From contig NZ_BEVZ01000002.1 of the NCBI RefSeq assembly GCF_003112515.1, positions 186,001 to 250,000 on the forward strand: a DNA stretch of 64,000 nucleotides, in the 5' to 3' direction. This stretch comes from Streptomyces fragilis (GTDB lineage Bacteria > Actinomycetota > Actinomycetes > Streptomycetales > Streptomycetaceae). Positions 25,632-34,352 of this stretch are shown here, piece after piece. The stretch's first letter is position 1. Every line of letters starts with the position of its first letter. The translations under genes were made by a program, and so were the position numbers. The notes beneath the pieces were generated by a model that saw only the letters and a list, made by a program, of their open reading frames with translations, was not told where the DNA came from and searched no databases.

Positions 25632-25677
25632 GGCAGTGCCTCCGGGTCTGGATGGGGATCTCGGGCGGGTCCGGCCG

Positions 25678-26799
25678 TCAGGTCAACGGGGCCAGGAAGG
25701 AGCGCAGTTCGCCGACGAGCAGGCCAGGCTGCTCCAGCGCGGGGAAGTGGCCGCCGCGCTCGTGGTCGGTCCAGCGGCGCAGGTCGGTGAAGCGGTGCTC
25801 GCACCAGGCGCGGGGCATCCGGCCGTCCTTCGGGAACAGCGAGCAGGCCGTGGGCACGCCGACCGGGCCCAGCGCCATCTTGTTGTGGCTCTCCCAGTAG
25901 ATCCGGGCGGACGAGGTGGCCGTGCCGGTCAGCCAGGTCAGGGTCACCGCGTCCAGCAGCCGGTCGCGCGGGATGACCTTCTCGACGTCGCCGTCGTGGT
26001 CGCTCCAGGCCCAGTACTTCTCGACCATCCAGGCCAGCTGGCCGGCCGGCGAGTCGGACAGGCCGTAACCCAGGGTCTGCGGCCGGGTGGCCTGGAGCAC
26101 CGAGTAGGCCCCCTCGTTCGCCTGGAACTCCTTCAGCGCGGCCAGGCCGGCCAGGTCGCGCGCGTCCAGTTCGACCTGCTCCTGGGGCGGCCTGGCGAAC
26201 GGCATCGAGATGTGGATGCCGGTCAGCTGCCCGGTGTCCTTCTCGCCCAGGATCGCGGTGAGGAACGAGCCCCAGTCGGTGCCGTGGGCCGCGTACCGGT
26301 CGTAGCCGAGCCTGCGCATCAGCTCCGCCCAGGCGGCGGCGGTGCGCTCCACGGTCCAGCCCGGCGAGCGCGGGGCGTCGCTGAAGCCGAAGCCGGGCAG
26401 CGACGGGCAGACCACGTGGAAGGCATCGGCCGGGTCCTCGGGGTCGGTCAACGGGCCGATGACGTCGAGGAACTCGGTGACGTTGCCGGGCCAGCCGTGG
26501 CTCAGCAGCAGCGGCCGGGCGCCCTCGTGGCGGGAGCGGACGTGCAGGTAGTGGATGCCCAGGCCGTCGATCTCGGTGCGGAACTGCGGCAGGGCGTTGA
26601 GCCGGGCCTCGGTGGCCCGCCAGTCGTAGCCGTCCTGCCAGTGGGCGGCCAGCTCCCGCAGGTAGGCCAGGGGCACGCCCTGCGACCAGTCGTCCACGGT
26701 CTCCTCGTCGGGCCACCGGGTGCGGGCCAGCCGCTCGCGCAGGTCGTCGAGGTCACGCTCGGGGACGTCGACGCGGAAGGGCGTCGGTGCGGTGCTCAT
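25678..26799 (-). CDS. Epoxide hydrolase (EHN-domain alpha/beta-hydrolase)
   Basis: 373 aa. The N-terminal EHN segment (VPERDLDDLRERLARTRWP) is followed by the alpha/beta-hydrolase core: HGWPG oxyanion loop, nucleophile Asp175 in GTDWGSF and the catalytic His in GGHFPALEQP. These enzymes open epoxides through an alkyl-enzyme ester on Asp. In a cluster with several P450s and a DNA-adduct glycosylase it could open an epoxide on the polyketide, catalyse an epoxide-opening cyclisation, or detoxify the product. ATG 26799. Between two P450 genes in the same operon. Confidence 0.93.
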   Translation of the reverse strand: MSTAPTPFRVDVPERDLDDLRERLARTRWPDEETVDDWSQGVPLAYLRELAAHWQDGYDWRATEARLNALPQFRTEIDGLGIHYLHVRSRHEGARPLLLSHGWPGNVTEFLDVIGPLTDPEDPADAFHVVCPSLPGFGFSDAPRSPGWTVERTAAAWAELMRRLGYDRYAAHGTDWGSFLTAILGEKDTGQLTGIHISMPFARPPQEQVELDARDLAGLAALKEFQANEGAYSVLQATRPQTLGYGLSDSPAGQLAWMVEKYWAWSDHDGDVEKVIPRDRLLDAVTLTWLTGTATSSARIYWESHNKMALGPVGVPTACSLFPKDGRMPRAWCEHRFTDLRRWTDHERGGHFPALEQPGLLVGELRSFLAPLT

Positions 26800-26953
26800 G
26801 CGGCTTCCTCCTGGGCTGCCGGGGGCTCCCGGGTCGCTGAGGGCTGCTGGATCGCCGGGGCCCCGGGCTTCGGCGACACGCTACGGACGGCGGCTGGAGC
26901 ACCGGTCGAGCGTGCCGGCGGCACGCCCGCCACCCCGGCGGCCCCGGCCGGCG

Positions 26954-28180
26954 TCACCACTTGACGGGCAGCTCCCACAGCCCGTAGATCACGGCCCCCT
27001 CCTTCCGCGGGATCTCCAGGAAGGGCTTGGCGAGCTGCAGCGTCGGGATGCGCTGGAAGAGCTTGCTCCAGACGATCTCCAGCTCCAGGCGGGCGAGGTC
27101 CGCGCCGATGCAGTGGTGCACGCCGTGGCCGAAACCGAGGTGCTTGCGCGTGCCGCGGGTGATGTCCAGCTTCTCCGGGTCCGGGAAGACCTCCGGGTCC
27201 CGGTTGGCCGCCAGGCCCAGGCACAGGATGCCGTCGCCCTTGCGGATGACCTGGCCGCCGATCTCGATGTCCTCCAGCGCCACCCGCGGCACCGCGGTGT
27301 CGCCGATGGTCGCGAACCGCACCAGCTCCTCGACGGCCGGCTTGACCAGCGACGGGTCGGCCAGCAGCAGCGCCAGCTGGTCGGGGTTCTCCAGCAGGCA
27401 GGCGGTGCCCAGCGAGATCTGGCTCGCGGTGGTCTCGTGACCGCCGTTCATCAGCAGCCGCACCATGTTGAACAGGTCGCGGTCGGTGTACTCCTCGCCC
27501 GAGGCCTCGTAGTCGGCCATCGCGCGGCTCAGCAGGTCCTCGCCGGGTTCGCGCTTCTTCAGCTGGATCAGCTCGCTGATGTAGGCGTTCACCTCGACGA
27601 TGGCGGCCTGCCGCTCCTCGGTGGAGCTGTGCCCGCCGAGCAGGGCGGTGCCGTGCTTGATGAAGAAGTCGTGCCGGTCCTGCGGGATGCCCAGCAGCTC
27701 GCAGATGACCGTCATCGGCACCGGCAGCGAGAAGGCGTGGTGGAAGTCGACCACGGGCGTCATCGCCAGCAGCTTGTCGAGGTGGTCGTCGACGATCTCC
27801 TCGATGCGCGGGCGCAGCCGCCGCACCTGCCGGCTGGTGAACGTCAGGGCCGCCTTGCGGCGGGTGGAGCTGTGCGCCTGGCCGTCGTAGCCGATGAACG
27901 ACGTCTCGGTGCGGTACTCCGGCGGGGCGACGAAGTAGAACGGGAAGTTGTCGTGCTTGCGGGAGGCGCTCACCCGCGGGTCGGTGAGCAGCGTCCGGAT
28001 GGTCTCGTAGCCGGCGACCGTCCAGATCCGCAGCCCGGATCCGGTCAGCGTGACCTGGGAGACGTCCTTCTCGACGATCTCCTTGTACTCCGCGGGCGGA
28101 GTGAACGGGCACTGCCGCTTGTACGGAAAAGTGGCGGCCTCCGCCTCGGCGGCGCCCCGCTCCGTGGCACTGGTGGTCAC
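26954..28180 (-). CDS. Cytochrome P450 (4 of 4)
   Basis: 408-aa P450 of a different subgroup from the other three: helix I is NGGHETTASQ, ExxR is in VEELVRFAT and the haem loop FGFGHGVHHCIG. GTG 28180 follows AGGAAGGACC. First gene of the leftward operon P450-epoxide hydrolase-P450-MDR-glycosylase. With the epoxide hydrolase next in line, epoxidation of an alkene is a reasonable guess for this enzyme. A 154-bp spacer follows it, with no gene or clear hairpin seen. Confidence 0.92.
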   Translation of the reverse strand: MTTSATERGAAEAEAATFPYKRQCPFTPPAEYKEIVEKDVSQVTLTGSGLRIWTVAGYETIRTLLTDPRVSASRKHDNFPFYFVAPPEYRTETSFIGYDGQAHSSTRRKAALTFTSRQVRRLRPRIEEIVDDHLDKLLAMTPVVDFHHAFSLPVPMTVICELLGIPQDRHDFFIKHGTALLGGHSSTEERQAAIVEVNAYISELIQLKKREPGEDLLSRAMADYEASGEEYTDRDLFNMVRLLMNGGHETTASQISLGTACLLENPDQLALLLADPSLVKPAVEELVRFATIGDTAVPRVALEDIEIGGQVIRKGDGILCLGLAANRDPEVFPDPEKLDITRGTRKHLGFGHGVHHCIGADLARLELEIVWSKLFQRIPTLQLAKPFLEIPRKEGAVIYGLWELPVKW

Positions 28181-28242
28181 AGTGGGTCCTTCCTGCTGGG
28201 TGGGTCCTCGTGCGGAACCGGACGGACGTGCGTTCCCACGAC

Positions 28243-28274
28243 ACGCTGCCAAGGGCCGCTCGGGCGCAGGTGGA
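28243..28274 (-). promoter_or_regulatory. Predicted SARP promoter of the P450/epoxide hydrolase/glycosylase operon
   Basis: On the minus strand TCCACCT (from 28274) and CCGAGCG (28263) start 11 bp apart, followed by 8 bp and CAGCGT (28248-28243). It places the resistance-type glycosylase under the cluster activator. Confidence 0.6.
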
Positions 28275-28290
28275 GCCGGGACGCGAGGGC

Positions 28291-28333
28291 TCCAGAGGGC
28301 CCCGAGGAGGGCTCCGGCGACGGGCCGCAGCCT
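28291..28333 (+). promoter_or_regulatory. Predicted SARP promoter of the AMACR-like gene (leaderless)
   Basis: Three heptamers phased every 11 bp, TCCAGAG (28291), CCGAGGA (28302) and TCCGGCG (28313), then 8 bp and CAGCCT (28328-28333). The ATG follows 6 bp later, so transcription probably starts at or next to it. Confidence 0.7.
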
Positions 28334-28339
28334 TGCCGG

Positions 28340-29476
28340 ATGGGTATCGCAACGACGCAGGGCGCGACCTTCGCGACGGGCCCGCTGAGCGGGCTGCGGG
28401 TGGTCGAACTGTCGGCCATCGGCCCGGTCCCGTTCGCCTGCATGATCCTCGCGGACCTGGGCGCCGAGGTGCTCCGCGTGGAGCGGGCCGACGGCGTGCG
28501 GTCGTTCGAGCGGTGGCACCGGGAACTCGACCGGGGCCGGCAGCGGCGCGTCGCGCTCGACCTCAAGGACGCGGACGACGTGGCGCGGCTGCTGCGCCTG
28601 GTGGACGACGCCGACGTGCTCGTCGAGGGCTTCCGCCCCGGCGTCGCGGAGAGGCTCGGCATCGGGCCCGAGGTGTGCCTCGCGCGCAACCCGTCGCTGG
28701 TCTACGCCCGCATGACGGGCTGGGGCCAGGACGGGCCGCTCGCCCGCACCCCCGGACACGACATCAACTACCTCGCGCTGACAGGGGCGTTGCACGCGAT
28801 CGGGGAGGCGGGCGGTCCGCCCGTCGTCCCGCTCAACCTGCTGGGCGACTTCGGCGGCGGCTCGATGTTCCTGGTCGCCGGGGTGCTCGCCGCCCTGTAC
28901 GGGAGGGCGGCCACCGGCGCCGGTCAGGTCGTCGACGCGGCGATCGTGGACGGGGTCGGCGCGATGCTCGGCATGCTCACCGCGATGCGGACCGCCGGGC
29001 AGTGGCGCGACGAGCGGGGCGCGAACCTCCTGGACGGCGGCGCCCCGTTCTACACCTGCTACGCCTGCGCGGACGGCGGCCACGTCGCCGTCGGGGCCCT
29101 GGAGGAACGCTTCTACGCGGCGCTCCTGCACGGGCTCGGCCTCGACGCCCAGGTCCTGCCCGACCGCGACGACCCCGCCAACTGGCCTGCTCTGCGACAG
29201 GAGTTCGCCCGCCGCTTCGCCGGCCACGACCGTGACCACTGGACGCGGCTGTTCGAGCCGACCGAGGCGTGCGTGACCCCGGTGCTGACCGCGGCCGAGG
29301 CCGCCTCGCACCCCCACCACCGGGCCCGCGACAGCGGCCCGGCCGCCCCGGCGCCGCGCTTCAGCGGCGCTCGAGCGGAACTCCAGCGGCAACCGGCATC
29401 CTGCACCTCCGGTGCTGTGAGGCCGTCCGGCCGTCCGTGGCGTTTTTCCGAGGGCCCCACCCGGTCCCCCCAATGA
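28340..29476 (+). CDS. Alpha-methylacyl-CoA racemase / class III CoA-transferase family
   Basis: 378 aa. GHDINYLALTGALHAIG and LLGDFGGGSM carry the His and Asp used by alpha-methylacyl-CoA racemases, and the N-terminal VVELSAIGPVPFACMILADL is typical. It would epimerise C-2 of a 2-methyl-branched acyl-CoA, or transfer CoA. A branched starter or side-chain acid is therefore likely somewhere in the pathway. There is no ribosome site and the ATG sits 6 bp after the -10. The last 40 residues look foreign to the family because the frame runs through the next SARP promoter (29371-29402). Confidence 0.8.
   Translation: MGIATTQGATFATGPLSGLRVVELSAIGPVPFACMILADLGAEVLRVERADGVRSFERWHRELDRGRQRRVALDLKDADDVARLLRLVDDADVLVEGFRPGVAERLGIGPEVCLARNPSLVYARMTGWGQDGPLARTPGHDINYLALTGALHAIGEAGGPPVVPLNLLGDFGGGSMFLVAGVLAALYGRAATGAGQVVDAAIVDGVGAMLGMLTAMRTAGQWRDERGANLLDGGAPFYTCYACADGGHVAVGALEERFYAALLHGLGLDAQVLPDRDDPANWPALRQEFARRFAGHDRDHWTRLFEPTEACVTPVLTAAEAASHPHHRARDSGPAAPAPRFSGARAELQRQPASCTSGAVRPSGRPWRFSEGPTRSPQ
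29371..29402 (+). promoter_or_regulatory. Predicted SARP promoter of the second exporter, inside the upstream gene
   Basis: TCGAGCG (29371) and TCCAGCG (29382) start 11 bp apart, followed by 8 bp and CATCCT (29397-29402). It overlaps the 3' end of the AMACR-like coding frame. Confidence 0.7.
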
Positions 29477-29491
29477 TCTGAGAGGTACACC

Positions 29492-31267
29492 ATGGCTATT
29501 TCCTCCGAGCAGGCTCCGCCCACGGAGAGGGAGGTACCAACAGCGGGCGAGAGCACCGCCCCCGTCCCGGACGGCGCGGCGACGCCCGACCCGAAGCGGT
29601 GGATGGCCCTCCTGGTGCTGCTCGTCGCGGCATTCATGGACATGCTCGACGGCACCATCGCCAACGTGGCCGCCCCGTCGATCCAGCAGGGCATCGGCGG
29701 CGGCTACTCCGTCATCCAGTGGGTGCTGGTCGGCTACCAGCTCAGCTTCGCGCTGCTGCTGATCCTCGGCGGACGCCTCGGCGACATCTACGGCCGCAGG
29801 AAGATGTTCCTGCTGGGCGTGGTGGGCTTCACCCTGGCCTCGCTGGGGGCCGGCCTCGCCCAGGAGCCGTGGCAGCTGGTCGTCTCCCGCATGGTCCAGG
29901 GCGCCTTCGCGGGCATCATGGTGCCGCAGATCCTCGCCATCCTGCACGTCACCTTCTCGGGCAAGGAGCGGGCCGGCGCGTTCGCCATGTACGGAGGCGT
30001 GGCCGGTCTGGCCGCCGCCGTCGGCATGGCCGCGGGCGGACCGCTCGCCGACTGGGACCTCTTCGGTCTCGGCTGGCGGCTGATCTTCCTGATCAACATC
30101 CCGGTCGGCATCCTCGGCATGATCTACGCCCCGCGCGTGCTGCGCGAGTCGCGTGCCCCGCACGCCCTCAAGCTCGACGTCCGCGGTGTCGTCCTGGCCA
30201 CCGTCGGCCTCCTGCTGCTGCTCTTCCCGCTGCTGCAGGGCCGTGAGCTGGGCTGGCCGCTGTGGGGCTTCGTGTCGATGGCGGCCTCGGTGCCGGTCCT
30301 CGCCGCGTTCGTCATGTGGCAGCGGCGCCGCACGGTGCTGGACGGCTCGCCGCTGATGGAGCTCGCGCTGTTCCGCATCCGCAGCTTCTCCTCCGGCCTC
30401 GGCGTCAACCTCGCCTTCTACGTCGGCATCGGCATGTTCAACATCGGCTGGACCGTCTACATGCAGGTCGGCCTCGGCTGGTCCCCGATGCGGGCCGGCA
30501 TGACCAGCCTGTCCTTCTGCATCGGCGCGTTCCTGACCTCCTCGGCGGCCATGGTCGTCCTGGTGCCCAAGTTCGGCCGCAAGGTGCTGCAGGCCGGCGC
30601 GGTCGTCACGGTGACCGGCGCGCTGTACTTCCTGTGGGCCTCCAGCCACTACGGCAGCTCCATCAGCTCCTGGGACCTCGTGGTGCCGATGCTGCTGGTG
30701 GGCCTCGGCTTCGGCCTGATCGCCGCCCCGCTGCCGCAGATCGTCATCTCCGAGGTGCCGCAGAAGGACGCCGGCTCCGCCTCCGGCATCGTGCACACCA
30801 ACGCCCAGCTCGGCTTCGCGGTCGGCGGCGCGCTGGTCAGCGTGGTCTTCTTCGCGGGCCTCGGCGGCAACACCGGCTCCACGATCGACGACCAGGCCGC
30901 GAACCTGCGACGCGACCTGGTCGCCACCGCCCACCTCACCCCCGGCGAGGCCGACACCACCGTGGCCGCCTACCGCGCGTGCGCGGTCGACCGGGTCGAG
31001 GAGAAGGACCCGTCGGTGGCGCCCGCGAGCTGCGCCGCGGCCCCCCTGCGGGACGAGCGGTCGGCCCCGGTGGTCGCCGAGTACGCCAAGGACGCGCAGG
31101 GCGAGTCCTTCGCCCTCAGCCTGGGGACCACCCTGTGGGTGTTCGCCGGCGTGGTCGCCCTCGCCTTCGCGCTGATGTTCGCGATCCCGCGGCAGATGCG
31201 CCTGGAGGCGCCCGAGGAGGAGGAGAACGAGGGCGGCAAGGAGCCGGAGACCGCCACGGCCTCCTGA
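29492..31267 (+). CDS. MFS drug exporter, DHA2 family, large variant
   Basis: 591 aa. The DHA2 motif MDMLDGTIANVAAPSIQQG comes first, then GGRLGDIYGRRKM and 14 predicted membrane segments. Between the last two segments lies a polar stretch of about 100 residues with two cysteines (AACAVDRVEEKD-type region and CAAAPL), longer than usual. The C-terminus is a Glu-rich tail. Proton-driven export of the product is the likely job, alongside the exporter at 10991. ATG 29492 follows GAGAGG. Confidence 0.9.
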   Translation: MAISSEQAPPTEREVPTAGESTAPVPDGAATPDPKRWMALLVLLVAAFMDMLDGTIANVAAPSIQQGIGGGYSVIQWVLVGYQLSFALLLILGGRLGDIYGRRKMFLLGVVGFTLASLGAGLAQEPWQLVVSRMVQGAFAGIMVPQILAILHVTFSGKERAGAFAMYGGVAGLAAAVGMAAGGPLADWDLFGLGWRLIFLINIPVGILGMIYAPRVLRESRAPHALKLDVRGVVLATVGLLLLLFPLLQGRELGWPLWGFVSMAASVPVLAAFVMWQRRRTVLDGSPLMELALFRIRSFSSGLGVNLAFYVGIGMFNIGWTVYMQVGLGWSPMRAGMTSLSFCIGAFLTSSAAMVVLVPKFGRKVLQAGAVVTVTGALYFLWASSHYGSSISSWDLVVPMLLVGLGFGLIAAPLPQIVISEVPQKDAGSASGIVHTNAQLGFAVGGALVSVVFFAGLGGNTGSTIDDQAANLRRDLVATAHLTPGEADTTVAAYRACAVDRVEEKDPSVAPASCAAAPLRDERSAPVVAEYAKDAQGESFALSLGTTLWVFAGVVALAFALMFAIPRQMRLEAPEEEENEGGKEPETATAS

Positions 31268-31361
31268 CCGCACGGCCTCGCACCACCTCCCGCGCGGCGG
31301 GACCGGAGGGACACGCGTCCCCCGGTCCCGCCGCGTCGTCGTCCGCCCGGTCCATCCCCGC

Positions 31362-31393
31362 TCGAGCGGCCCTCCGGCCCGTCGCCGGACGGT
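31362..31393 (+). promoter_or_regulatory. Predicted SARP promoter of the citramalate synthase-KAS III operon
   Basis: TCGAGCG (31362) and TCCGGCC (31373) start 11 bp apart, followed by 8 bp and GACGGT (31388-31393). Confidence 0.75.
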
Positions 31394-31451
31394 GGGGGAC
31401 AGCATCCGAGAGCGGCCGGAGAAGCCGGCACGCGAGAACTAGGGAGGGGCG

Positions 31452-33107
31452 ATGGCCGAGCGGGGCTTCCAGCTCTACGACACGACCCTGCGCGACGGCG
31501 CCCAGCAGGAAGGCATGGCGCTGACGGTCGAGGACAAGCTCGCCGTCGCCCGCCTGCTCGACGGACTCGGCATCGGGTTCATCGAGGGCGGCTGGCCCGG
31601 CGCCGTCCCCAGGGACACCGAGTTCTTCCGCCGGGCCCGCACCGAACTGCGGCTCGAGCACGCCGAACTGGCCGCCTTCGGAGCCACCCGCAGGCCCGGC
31701 GTCCGGGCCGCCGACGACCCGCAGGTGCGGGCGCTGCTGGACTCCGGGGCGCCCGTGGTGACGCTGGTCGCCAAGAGCCACACCGGGCACGTCCTGCACG
31801 CGCTGCGCACCACCCTGGCGGAGAACCTCGCCATGGTCGACGACACCGTGCGCCACCTGGTGCGCGCCGGCCGCCGCGTCTTCGTCGACGCCGAGCACTA
31901 CTTCGACGGCCACCAGCTGGACCGCGACTACGCCCTCTCCGTCGTGCGCACCGCCGCCGAGGCGGGCGCGGAGACCGTCGTGCTGTGCGACACCAACGGA
32001 GGCTCGCTGCCCGACGAGGTGGCCGCCGTGGTCACCGACACGCTGGCGGCCACCGGCGCCCGGATCGGCATCCACTGCCACAACGACACCGGCTGCGCCG
32101 TCGCCAACACCATGGCGGCCGTCGACGCCGGCGCCGACCACGCCCAGGGCACCGCCCACGGCTACGGGGAGCGCTGCGGCAACGCCGACCTGTTCACCGT
32201 CGTCGCCAACCTGGTGCTCAAGCGCGGACGGGAGATCGTGCCGCTGGAGCGGCTGGCTGCGCTCGCCGAGACGGGCCGCGCGGTGGCCGAGCTGACCCAG
32301 CTGCCCGGGGCGGTCGCCGCCCCCTACATCGGCGCCTCGGCGTTCACCCACAAGGCGGGACTGCACGCCTCCGCGCTGCGCGTGGACCCCGACCTCTACC
32401 AGCACACCCGCCCGGCCCTGGTCGGCAACGCCATGCGCACCCTGGTCTCCGACATGGGCGGACGCTCCTCCATCGAGCTCAAGGCCCGGGAACTCGGCTA
32501 CGACGTGACCGCCGGCTCCCAGGAGGTGGCCCGCGCCGCGCGGCGGGTGAAGGAACTCGAGAACGTGGGCTACAGCTTCGAGTCGGCCGACGCCTCCTTC
32601 GAACTCCTGCTGCGCGAGGAGCTGTCGGGCGCCCCGCGGCCGCGCCCCTTCGAGGTGGAGTCGTGGTCGGTCGGCGTGCTGGGGGTCGGCGACGACGAGG
32701 TCCGCACCGAGGCCAGCGTGTCCCTGACGGTCGACGGCCGGCCGGTGACCGCCACCGGCCGGGGCAACGGCCCGGTCAACGCCCTGGACACCGCGCTGCA
32801 CGCCGCGCTCGACCACTGCTTCCCCGCCCTGGCCCGGCTGCGGCTCGTCGACTACCGGGTGCGGGTCCTGGGCGGCGAGAAGGGCAGCGGCGCGGCCGCC
32901 CGCGTCCTGATCTCCTACGAGGACGGCGGCCGCCGCTGGAACACCGTCGGCGTCGACGCCAACACCACCGCGGCCAGCTGGCACGCCCTGCTCGACGCCG
33001 TCCACTACGTCCTGCTCGACACCGCACCCGCCGGGACGGGCCCGACGGCCGGCCGCCGCGCCGCCGTCGCCGCGGCGGCGGACGGGGCCGAGCCGCTGTG
33101 CCCCTGA
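31452..33107 (+). CDS. cimA: Citramalate synthase (LeuA/CimA family)
   Basis: 551 aa. YDTTLRDGAQQEGMALTVED and GFIEGGWPGAVPRDTEFF are diagnostic of citramalate synthases, as opposed to isopropylmalate or homocitrate synthases. Metal ligands are in HCHNDTGCAVANT, and a C-terminal LeuA-type regulatory dimer domain follows from about residue 400. It condenses pyruvate with acetyl-CoA to (R)-citramalate, leading through LeuCDB enzymes to 2-oxobutyrate and then propionyl-CoA or isoleucine/2-methylbutyrate. It lies 35 bp before the Ser-type KAS III and shares its promoter, suggesting supply of a non-acetate starter. ATG 31452, good AGGGAGGGG site. Confidence 0.92.
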   Translation: MAERGFQLYDTTLRDGAQQEGMALTVEDKLAVARLLDGLGIGFIEGGWPGAVPRDTEFFRRARTELRLEHAELAAFGATRRPGVRAADDPQVRALLDSGAPVVTLVAKSHTGHVLHALRTTLAENLAMVDDTVRHLVRAGRRVFVDAEHYFDGHQLDRDYALSVVRTAAEAGAETVVLCDTNGGSLPDEVAAVVTDTLAATGARIGIHCHNDTGCAVANTMAAVDAGADHAQGTAHGYGERCGNADLFTVVANLVLKRGREIVPLERLAALAETGRAVAELTQLPGAVAAPYIGASAFTHKAGLHASALRVDPDLYQHTRPALVGNAMRTLVSDMGGRSSIELKARELGYDVTAGSQEVARAARRVKELENVGYSFESADASFELLLREELSGAPRPRPFEVESWSVGVLGVGDDEVRTEASVSLTVDGRPVTATGRGNGPVNALDTALHAALDHCFPALARLRLVDYRVRVLGGEKGSGAAARVLISYEDGGRRWNTVGVDANTTAASWHALLDAVHYVLLDTAPAGTGPTAGRRAAVAAAADGAEPLCP

Positions 33108-33142
33108 CCTCCGCGCCCCCGACAAGCAGAGCTGGAGAGACA

Positions 33143-34192
33143 GTGCGTCCCGAAGACGTCTACATACGGGGGACCTCCACCCGGCTCCCCTCCCGCATCG
33201 TGCTCGCCGACGCCGTCGCCTCCGGCGCCTGCCCGCCGGGGACGGCCGCCGCCACCGGCATGGAGTCGGTGGCGTACTCGCCCGACGAGTCGGCCGCCGA
33301 GATGGCCGCCGCCGCGGCGCGCACCGCGCTGCGCCGGGCCGGCAGCGACGGCGGCGACGTGGACCTGCTGCTGCACGCCGACACCTACCACCAGGGCCAG
33401 GACCTGTGGCCGGTCGCCTCGTACATCCAGCGCGAGGCGCTGGGCAACAGCTGCCTGGCCGTCGAGATCCGCCAGATGTCCAACGGCGGACTCGCCGCCC
33501 TCGACCTGGCCACCGCCTACCTCACGGCCGGCCACGGCCACGGCGACGCCCTGCTGACCACCGCGGACCGCTTCTGCGCGCCCGGCATCGACCGCTGGAC
33601 CACCGACCCGGGCACCCCCTACGCCGACGGCGCCACCTCGCTGGTGCTCTCCCGGCGCGGCGGCTACGCCCGCCTGGTGTCCCTCGCGCTGCACGCCGAC
33701 CCCGAGCTGGAGCCGCTGCACCGCGGCGACGACCCGTTCACCACGGCGCCGTTCGGCCACCGCATGCCCGTCGACTTCGAGGCGGCCAAGAAGGCCTTCG
33801 TCGGCCGCACCGGCCTGTCCTACGCCATCACCCGGGCCCACAACGGGCAGCAGACGGTGATCAAGCAGGCCCTCGCCGACGCGGGCTCCGACCTCGCCGA
33901 GGCCGACTGGGTGGTGCTGCCGCACTTCGGGCGGCGCCGGCTGACCGCCATCTACTACAAGCCGTTCGGCATCGACCCCGCGCGCACCACCTGGGACTTC
34001 AGCCGCACCGTCGGCCACCTCGGCGCGGGCGACCAGTTCGCCGGACTGGACCACCTCGTCTCCTCCGGCCGCGCGGCGCCCGGCGACCGGGTGGTCCTGG
34101 TCAGCGTCGGCGCCGGCTACAGCTGGGGCTGCGCCGTCGTCGACGTCCTCGAGCGGCCCTCCTGGGCCGCCGGCGAGACCCCCGCCGACTGA
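33143..34192 (+). CDS. KAS III-like protein with Ser nucleophile (DpsC type)
   Basis: 349 aa, KAS III fold. The nucleophile Cys is replaced by Ser113 in IRQMSNGGLAAL. The His is in VVLPHFGRRRL, and Asp rather than Asn is in GHLGAGDQFAGL. DpsC of daunorubicin biosynthesis also uses Ser and selects the propionyl starter. With citramalate synthase directly upstream, a propionyl or branched short-chain starter is the simplest reading. GTG 33143 follows GGAGAG. Confidence 0.87.
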   Translation: MRPEDVYIRGTSTRLPSRIVLADAVASGACPPGTAAATGMESVAYSPDESAAEMAAAAARTALRRAGSDGGDVDLLLHADTYHQGQDLWPVASYIQREALGNSCLAVEIRQMSNGGLAALDLATAYLTAGHGHGDALLTTADRFCAPGIDRWTTDPGTPYADGATSLVLSRRGGYARLVSLALHADPELEPLHRGDDPFTTAPFGHRMPVDFEAAKKAFVGRTGLSYAITRAHNGQQTVIKQALADAGSDLAEADWVVLPHFGRRRLTAIYYKPFGIDPARTTWDFSRTVGHLGAGDQFAGLDHLVSSGRAAPGDRVVLVSVGAGYSWGCAVVDVLERPSWAAGETPAD

Positions 34193-34278
34193 CCGCAGTC
34201 CTGCCCCGCCGCCCCGCCGCTCCGGTGGCCCGCCGCCCCGGTGGCCCCCGCCCGGCCCGACCGGCGGTCCACCGCCGC

Positions 34279-34310
34279 TCCAGTTCCGCTCCAGCCGTTC
34301 ATGCCAGCCT
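34279..34310 (+). promoter_or_regulatory. Predicted SARP promoter of the aromatase/cyclase operon
   Basis: TCCAGTT (34279) and TCCAGCC (34290) start 11 bp apart, followed by 8 bp and CAGCCT (34305-34310), the same -10 as at 28328. Confidence 0.7.
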
Positions 34311-34352
34311 CGAGTTCCGCCCTCCGGCGGACCGTCCGAAGGGAGTTTCGCC

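Noticed and set aside
31452..33107. 2-Isopropylmalate or homocitrate synthase
   Set aside because: The N-terminal DGAQQEG and EGGWPG blocks are those of citramalate synthases. Isopropylmalate and homocitrate synthases have different residues there.
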